Of a DNA stretch of 64,000 nt, positions 59,689 to 64,000 are shown piece after piece. The position numbers and the translations under genes are program-made. Each line of letters opens with the position of its first letter. Position 1 is the first letter of the stretch. The stretch is from JAXMAR01 sp046350295. GTDB lineage: Bacteria; Planctomycetota; Planctomycetia; Gemmatales; Gemmataceae. The notes under the pieces were generated by a model, which saw only the letters and a list, made by a program, of their open reading frames with translations, was not told the DNA's origin and ran no database searches. Location: positions 62,001 through 126,000 of the forward strand of contig JAXMAR010000011.1 of NCBI GenBank assembly GCA_046350295.1, read 5' to 3'.

Positions 59689-60735
59689 TCAGAAGTCCAG
59701 ATTCACCGTTTCACCGCCGTTGCGGGTGCAAGCGGCGCCGAGCGTCGCCAAAGCGGTCGAGTTGGAGACGAAGCGCACCCCGGCGTCGCCGAACAGGACG
59801 CAGGCCCCGCCCGTGTGACCGGAGTTGAGCGTGAAGTTGGCGCCAACGTCGTTGCCGCCGCCGAGGCTGTTGAGGACCGCCGCGGAGGGAGCCGCAGCGG
59901 GAACCCACTGGTTGATCTGGTACCGAACGGCCGTGCAGTTGAAGTGCCGGCCGTCGCCCCAGCCGGATTGTCCGCCGCCGGTATTGTGGGCGGCGCCCAT
60001 GGTCCAGCCATAGATACCTTCGCTATTTCCCACGCCCGAGCTGTACGCGGACGTAACAGGGGCGCCGTTGATATCGCGGATGTGGTCACTTTGCTCGCCG
60101 ACCATGAACGTGTTGCTGGTGCCGTCCGTGATGTCGGTCAAACGAATCTTGCTGCCGGCGAAAAGCACGCCGGTGTCGCTCGCCCAAGAACCGGCGCCGT
60201 TGCAACAACCCTGCTGGTAGGTGCCGGCCGAACCCGGCGAAACAGCCGAACCCGCGATACCGGTGTACGAAGTGAACATCTTCACCACGCCGTTCCAATT
60301 GGGCCGCATGTCGGGCACGGGCGACGAGGGGCAGCGGTAAACAGGAATCGTGACGTTGTTGACCAGGGCGTAGTTGGTACCGTTGACGTAGCCGCTGTTG
60401 TTGTTGAACTGCCACTTGCTGTAGATATTCCCCTGTTCGATGTAAGGAAGGATGTAGACCTTCCAGGAGGAGCCCCAGCCCACACCGCCGTTGCCAAACG
60501 GAGCCACATCGTTGGCGGCGCCCGGTGGCAGACGCTTGTTGACATCGTGGTAGGCGTGCAACGCGACGCCGATCTGCTTGAGATTGTTGAGGCACTGGGT
60601 ACGAGCGGCGGCTTCACGCACCTTCTGGACCGCAGGGACCAGCAAGGCGATCAAGATAGCGATGATGGCGATGACGACGAGCAATTCGATCAGCGTGAAG
60701 GCGCGCCGGACCCGAAGACGGGCAGAACTGTACAT
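59689..60735 (-). CDS. DUF1559 domain prepilin-like protein
   Basis: A 348-residue protein with a type IV prepilin-like N-terminus (RRAFTLIELLVVIAIIAILI), the usual Gly before Phe being Ala here. DUF1559 landmarks: TQCLNNLKQIGVALHAYHD, CPSSP, ITDGTSNTFMVGEQSD, and the C-terminal FGDAGVRFVSNS (H-x9-DG type region, here GHTGGACVLFGDAG). The family is hugely expanded in planctomycetes and probably forms surface pseudopilus-like structures. A rho-independent terminator follows. Start at 60735. Confidence 0.92.
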   Translation of the reverse strand: MYSSARLRVRRAFTLIELLVVIAIIAILIALLVPAVQKVREAAARTQCLNNLKQIGVALHAYHDVNKRLPPGAANDVAPFGNGGVGWGSSWKVYILPYIEQGNIYSKWQFNNNSGYVNGTNYALVNNVTIPVYRCPSSPVPDMRPNWNGVVKMFTSYTGIAGSAVSPGSAGTYQQGCCNGAGSWASDTGVLFAGSKIRLTDITDGTSNTFMVGEQSDHIRDINGAPVTSAYSSGVGNSEGIYGWTMGAAHNTGGGQSGWGDGRHFNCTAVRYQINQWVPAAAPSAAVLNSLGGGNDVGANFTLNSGHTGGACVLFGDAGVRFVSNSTALATLGAACTRNGGETVNLDF

Positions 60736-60815
60736 GCGAACGGTCTCCGATGATGAATGGAAAAGATGGGACTACCGAAGAAAAATGTACCATAAGGCAT
60801 GAAAACCTCAAGAAG

Positions 60816-60848
60816 AAAAAAAAAAAGAAGAATTGCTTTTCCGAAAAG
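60816..60848 (-). terminator. Intrinsic terminator after the sulfatase gene
   Basis: CTTTT-ccg-AAAAG (60836-60848) is a short hairpin, and on the minus strand it is followed by a tract including eleven consecutive T (complement of 60816-60826). It lies 16 bases after the sulfatase stop. The stem is AT-rich, so the T tract carries most of the weight. Confidence 0.55.
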
Positions 60849-60863
60849 TGTGAGAATACGGAC

Positions 60864-62573
60864 CTATTTTCTGGATACTTTAACGAATCGGATGGCACGA
60901 AGCTCTCCGCCGCTCGCCAGCCAGGCCTCCAGACGAACATTTCCAGCTGACAGGTTGATGTCCTCGAACGTGACCTGCGATTCCTCCGCCCGCCTGGCGG
61001 TTTCCTTCCCGCCGATTTTCAAGTGGACAACGCCTGCAGGCGCCTTCTCAGGCAAGTGAACGCTTACCTCGAACGTGCCCGCGGCGGCGACCTTCAATTC
61101 CCAGTACCCCTGACCCGTCGGCCCCCAACTCGCTTTCGGCCCGCGCCAGTCTTGCTTGGTCAGGACGACTGGGTCGGCCTCCTTGGCGCCGATGACGATG
61201 CGCGGCGGCACGACCGTGCGCGTGCCGACCACATCGCGGAACCACTTCTGATACGCCGCCTTCATCTCCTGCACGACCTCGGGGGCCTTGTCGCTGATAT
61301 CGTTCTGCTCGAAGGGATCGCTTTCGATGTCGAAGAGGAGGAACTTCGCCGTCAGCCCGTTGAACTTGGCCTTGTCGTCCACTCCCGCCGGCTGCACCAG
61401 CCGGTACTTCTGCGAGCGAACCGCGCAGGCGCGGAACAGTTGCGGCACGTCGCCGCGATGCCACTGGAAGAACAGGTTGCGCTCGGGCCAGTCCACCTTC
61501 TCCCCTTTCCAGAGGGGCGCCAGGCTGACGCCGTCGATCTTCTTGCCCTCGGCCGCCTTGCCGCCGACCAGATCGAGCAATGTCGGCACGAGGTCGATGT
61601 GCGCCGCGATCTGGCTCACGTCCCGATCCTCCGGCAGATGGCCCTTCCACTGCACGAAGAACGGAACGTGCGTCCCCCCTTCGAAGACGCTCCCCTTGAA
61701 GCCGCGCATGCCGGCGTTGAAGCGGGGGAAGGAGGCGCCGTTGTCGGTGAGGAAGATGACGATGGTGTCCTCCTCGAGACCGAGCTCGCGCAGCTTGGCA
61801 AGGACCTTGCCGACGTTATCGTCGATGTTGGTCACCATGCCGTAGACCTTGGCGATGTCGTCGGTCTTCGCCTTTGGGGGCAGTGGGAAGCCGACCTTGG
61901 GAAACTGGTCCGGATTGAGGTCCATCTTGCGATAGGGCGCCTCGTAGCTCTCGGGGACCTGATGGGGACTGTGCGGCGCATTGAACGGCAGATAACAGAA
62001 GAAGGGGCGGTCGCGGTTCTTGCCGATGAAGTCGAGCGCGGCTTCGGTGAACACGTCGCTGCAGTAGCCCTTGGCGTTGATTTGCTTGCCGTTGTGCTGC
62101 AAGACCGGGTCGAAGTAGCTCGAGCCGCCGGGTGGGTCGGAGGGTTGGCCGATGCCGCCGCCGCGCAGAACGAGCGTCTCCTGGAAACCATGGTCTTGCG
62201 GCCTGAGGGGATAGCAGTCGCCGAGGTGCCACTTGCCGAAGATGCCCGTGCGGTAGCCCATGGCGGCGAGGACTTCGGCGAGCGTCACCTCGTCGGGGTG
62301 CATCATGGAGCGGCCCAGGAAGGTGTCGACGACGCCGGTGCGATAGTTGTAGCGCCCCGTGAGGAGGCTGGAACGCGTCGGCGAGCAGACCGGGCAGACG
62401 TGGAACTGCTTCATGCGCACGCTCTTCTTCGCGAGCCGGTCCAGGTTCGGCGTCTTGATCTTCGGATTGCCCGTGAATCCGAGGTCGCCATAGCCCATGT
62501 CATCGGCCATGATGAGGATGATGTTGGGCGCTCGCTTTTTCTTTTCCTCCTGCCGCGGCGACGTACGACGCAA
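60864..62573 (-). CDS. Sulfatase (formylglycine type); N-terminus frameshifted, likely start 62615
   Basis: Hydrolyses sulfate esters, probably of sulfated polysaccharides. The metal site is IILIMADDMGYGDLGFTG. Cys63 in CSPTRSSLLTGR is the residue converted to formylglycine. GKWHLG, LPFNAPHSPHQ and FLTDNGASFP complete the active site; a ~100-residue beta-rich C-terminal domain follows. The open frame lacks an export signal, but a signal peptide (IFLAILTCLCLASYVAAAGG) exists in another frame just upstream. ATG 62615 with GGAGA before it, one extra T near 62606 and one extra A in the A/G run near 62545 would give an intact exported protein. Confidence 0.9.
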   Translation of the reverse strand: MRRTSPRQEEKKKRAPNIILIMADDMGYGDLGFTGNPKIKTPNLDRLAKKSVRMKQFHVCPVCSPTRSSLLTGRYNYRTGVVDTFLGRSMMHPDEVTLAEVLAAMGYRTGIFGKWHLGDCYPLRPQDHGFQETLVLRGGGIGQPSDPPGGSSYFDPVLQHNGKQINAKGYCSDVFTEAALDFIGKNRDRPFFCYLPFNAPHSPHQVPESYEAPYRKMDLNPDQFPKVGFPLPPKAKTDDIAKVYGMVTNIDDNVGKVLAKLRELGLEEDTIVIFLTDNGASFPRFNAGMRGFKGSVFEGGTHVPFFVQWKGHLPEDRDVSQIAAHIDLVPTLLDLVGGKAAEGKKIDGVSLAPLWKGEKVDWPERNLFFQWHRGDVPQLFRACAVRSQKYRLVQPAGVDDKAKFNGLTAKFLLFDIESDPFEQNDISDKAPEVVQEMKAAYQKWFRDVVGTRTVVPPRIVIGAKEADPVVLTKQDWRGPKASWGPTGQGYWELKVAAAGTFEVSVHLPEKAPAGVVHLKIGGKETARRAEESQVTFEDINLSAGNVRLEAWLASGGELRAIRFVKVSRK

Positions 62574-62722
62574 GGCAAAGACAGGTCAGGATCGCGAGGA
62601 AGATAACGACTCATGTATAGAATCTCCATGCCGCCTTTCCTGCGGGCGGGCATTCCATGGTGGTTCCCGGCCCGGTCAGCTCAAGAACGCCTTCGTCGCA
62701 CCGAAACCTGGAGGGCTTCCGG

Positions 62723-63243
62723 ATGTCTCTGGTCGCATCTCTCTTGACCGTTCTATTCGGCGGCGACGATCCCTCCGGCCCCATGGTCGGTGATAAGCTG
62801 CCGGAATTCAAGGTCGCTGACTTTCCCGGCCCCTCCGAAGGGAAGGAATTCAAGCTGGTCAAGGGCGCGAAAACAAGCCGATCCTGGTCGTCGTCGTCCA
62901 CAAGATCACGCGCTGACCCTGCAACTGATGCGGCCCATCGACGACTTCACCACCAAAAGGAAGAGAAGCTCGCCACCCAGTTCGTCTGGCTCGGCGAGAA
63001 GGAAAAAATGGAAGGATATCTCAAACGCGCCCAAGGCTCATCAACATCCAGTCCCCGATGAGCATCGCCCTCGACAAGGACGGCCCGATGACCTACGGCC
63101 TCAACGACCGGGCCACCATCACCATCCTGCTCGCGAAGGAGGGCAAGGTCGTCGCGAATTTCGCCTTCGCCGATCCGAACGCCACCAACGCGTGGCCGTG
63201 TTGCAGAAAAGCGATCCAGGCAACAGGAAAAGCGAAGAAATAG
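62723..63243 (+). pseudogene. Thioredoxin-like/redoxin-type protein, frameshifted
   Basis: Starting at ATG 62723 (GGAGGG upstream): MVGDKLPEFKVADFPGPSEG, a typical redoxin opening. Sense then changes frame: NKPILVVVVHKITR near 62875, LMRPIDDFTTK near 62935, EKLATQFVWLGEKEKMEGYL (62965-63020), MSIALDKDGPMTYGLNDRAT and LLAKEGKVVANFAFADPNAT (63058-63200), VLQKAIQATGKAKK at the end. At least four indels are needed. The order matches planctomycete thioredoxin-like secreted proteins without a CxxC. Errors and real decay cannot be separated from sequence alone. Confidence 0.65.
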
Positions 63244-63265
63244 ACGGCGTCGGCGTCTTCGTTTA

Positions 63266-63288
63266 GCCCCGGTTCGCAGAACCGGGGC
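63266..63288. terminator. 10-bp hairpin between convergent genes
   Basis: GCCCCGGTTC-gca-GAACCGGGGC forms a perfect 10-bp stem with a 3-base loop, 22 bases after the redoxin-like stop and before the 3' end of moeA on the opposite strand. No T-run; position suggests a bidirectional terminator. Confidence 0.6.
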
Positions 63289-63289
63289 A

Positions 63290-64000
63290 ATCCTGCCCTG
63301 AGACGGCAACTGATTCTCGCCGGCATCCGCGCGAGCGGCACAAGCATGCCGATCGTACGGTAAACCTCGATCGGCGTCCCATTCCACGTACCCCTCCGCG
63401 TCGGCCAGGACAAGAACGAAGCCGTCGGCCCACGTCGTCGAGCTGAATCGGCGCCCGCTGATCGCCAGCGGCTTTCTACCCTGCCCTCCCCCTACCTTCA
63501 CGCGCGTAATCCACGCGTCCCACCATCGGCGATCTTCCGCTCCAGCGGCGCCCGCACCACGGCGTATGGCAGTTTCGTCGCTCTTCCCCCCAAACGCCGC
63601 ACCGCCCGTCCCGCGAACAGGTCGTAGGCACTGGGCGAAAACCGGATTCCCCGGTAGCAGAAACACCGGCCGGCCGCCCAGAAAGCCGATGCCCGTTGGA
63701 CTGGCCGGCCGCAGCGCTGCCATGGCCGCCGATTCTCCCAACTCCGCGAGGATGCGCGGCATAAATTCTTCCTGCCCGACCGAGGATCCCCGGAAACGAG
63801 AACGACATCCTCCGTCGACTCGGCGAGAGCGCGGCGGATCGGCTCCGCCCGTCGCGGACAAAGCTCTACCCGCACGGTGTCCACCGTCGCGCAAGCTGCC
63901 CCAACATGATCGAGTTGCTGTCGACGATCTGATACCCGCGGCCTGGCGCCCGCCGGCAATAGCTCGTCTCCCGAAACGAGGATGGCTGCGGCTTAATTCG
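63290..64000 (-). pseudogene. moeA: moeA 3' part (molybdopterin molybdotransferase), frameshifted and cut by the window edge
   Basis: Reading through three frames on the minus strand gives MoeA sequence: ILVSGDELLPAGARP, GYQIVDSNSIMLGQLAR, EPIRRALAESTEDVVLVSGD, GQEEFMPRILAELGESAAM, ALRPASPTGIGFLGGRPVFL then LPGNPV, YDLFAGRAVRRLGGRATKLP, YAVVRAPLERKIA, PLAISG and ADGFVLVLADAEGY. MoeA inserts molybdenum into molybdopterin. The GD and PGNPV motifs are intact. At least six indels are needed within about 600 bases. The exact stop is unclear; the N-terminal half lies beyond 64000. Confidence 0.8.

Noticed and set aside
60799..61059. Plus-strand ORF beginning with a Lys/Arg run
   Set aside because: It arises from the A-rich terminator tract of the sulfatase gene and continues antisense to it.

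Overview
This window looks like a planctomycete chromosome, most likely from the Gemmataceae. It is GC-rich and carries families typical of that group: a BBP7-type beta-barrel protein, a DUF1559 prepilin-like protein, three DUF1501 proteins, a TIGR03000-domain protein, a TIGR03066-like lipoprotein pair, CRTAC1/ASPIC-UnbV proteins, a sulfatase, and Uma2, DUF4058 and DUF6496 proteins. I see no rRNA, tRNA, CRISPR array, transposase, prophage or replication origin.

Layout. 0-9.4 kb: an unknown partial gene, Uma2, DUF6496, a porin-like protein, a POT peptide transporter and an MFS transporter separated by a tandem hairpin repeat, a PPC-domain protein, a glutaredoxin-like protein, a sugar-isomerase-like TIM barrel and a YpfJ-type zinc peptidase. 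9.6-17.5 kb: DUF4058, DUF1501, an apparent SWIM-gene remnant with a REP-like palindrome, an RRM RNA-binding protein next to an acyl-CoA desaturase, a fusion of a prenyltransferase-like repeat domain with DUF362, and two tandem small secreted paralogues. 17.5-21.1 kb: zwf-opcA-pgl, the oxidative pentose phosphate module. 21.2-26.3 kb: secreted small proteins, a large unknown protein, inorganic pyrophosphatase and an FHA-pseudokinase. 26.6-31.4 kb: an enolase-superfamily enzyme with its MFS transporter, bracketed by a full DUF2330 gene and a truncated duplicate of its 3' end. 32-35.4 kb: two DUF1501 genes and a secreted protein.

35.6-43 kb: the phosphate importer pstS-pstC-pstA-pstB followed by a TIGR03000 protein. 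A perfect 37-bp inverted repeat separates pstS from pstC, and pstA/pstB are broken by several frameshifts. 43-49.75 kb: a compact six-gene minus-strand operon (substrate-binding protein, permease, ATPase, an asparagine-synthase-like protein without the glutaminase cysteine, a radical SAM enzyme and an FAD halogenase-like oxidoreductase). Its genes are chained by short overlaps and a 14-bp x3 direct repeat lies at its head. I rate this the best candidate for an undescribed system. 49.87-59 kb: a CRTAC1 island of three FG-GAP/ASPIC proteins, a TPR protein and an RnfD/NqrB-like membrane protein. 59-62.6 kb: a lipoprotein, DUF1559 and a sulfatase. 62.7-64 kb: a redoxin-like gene and the 3' part of moeA, both with many frameshifts.

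Single-base frameshifts cluster at 39.4-41.7 kb and beyond 62.5 kb, with isolated ones near 50.18 and 56.41 kb. Because conserved motifs survive on both sides of the breaks, local consensus error is at least as likely as gene decay. All family assignments come from reading motifs in the translated sequence; no database search was run.
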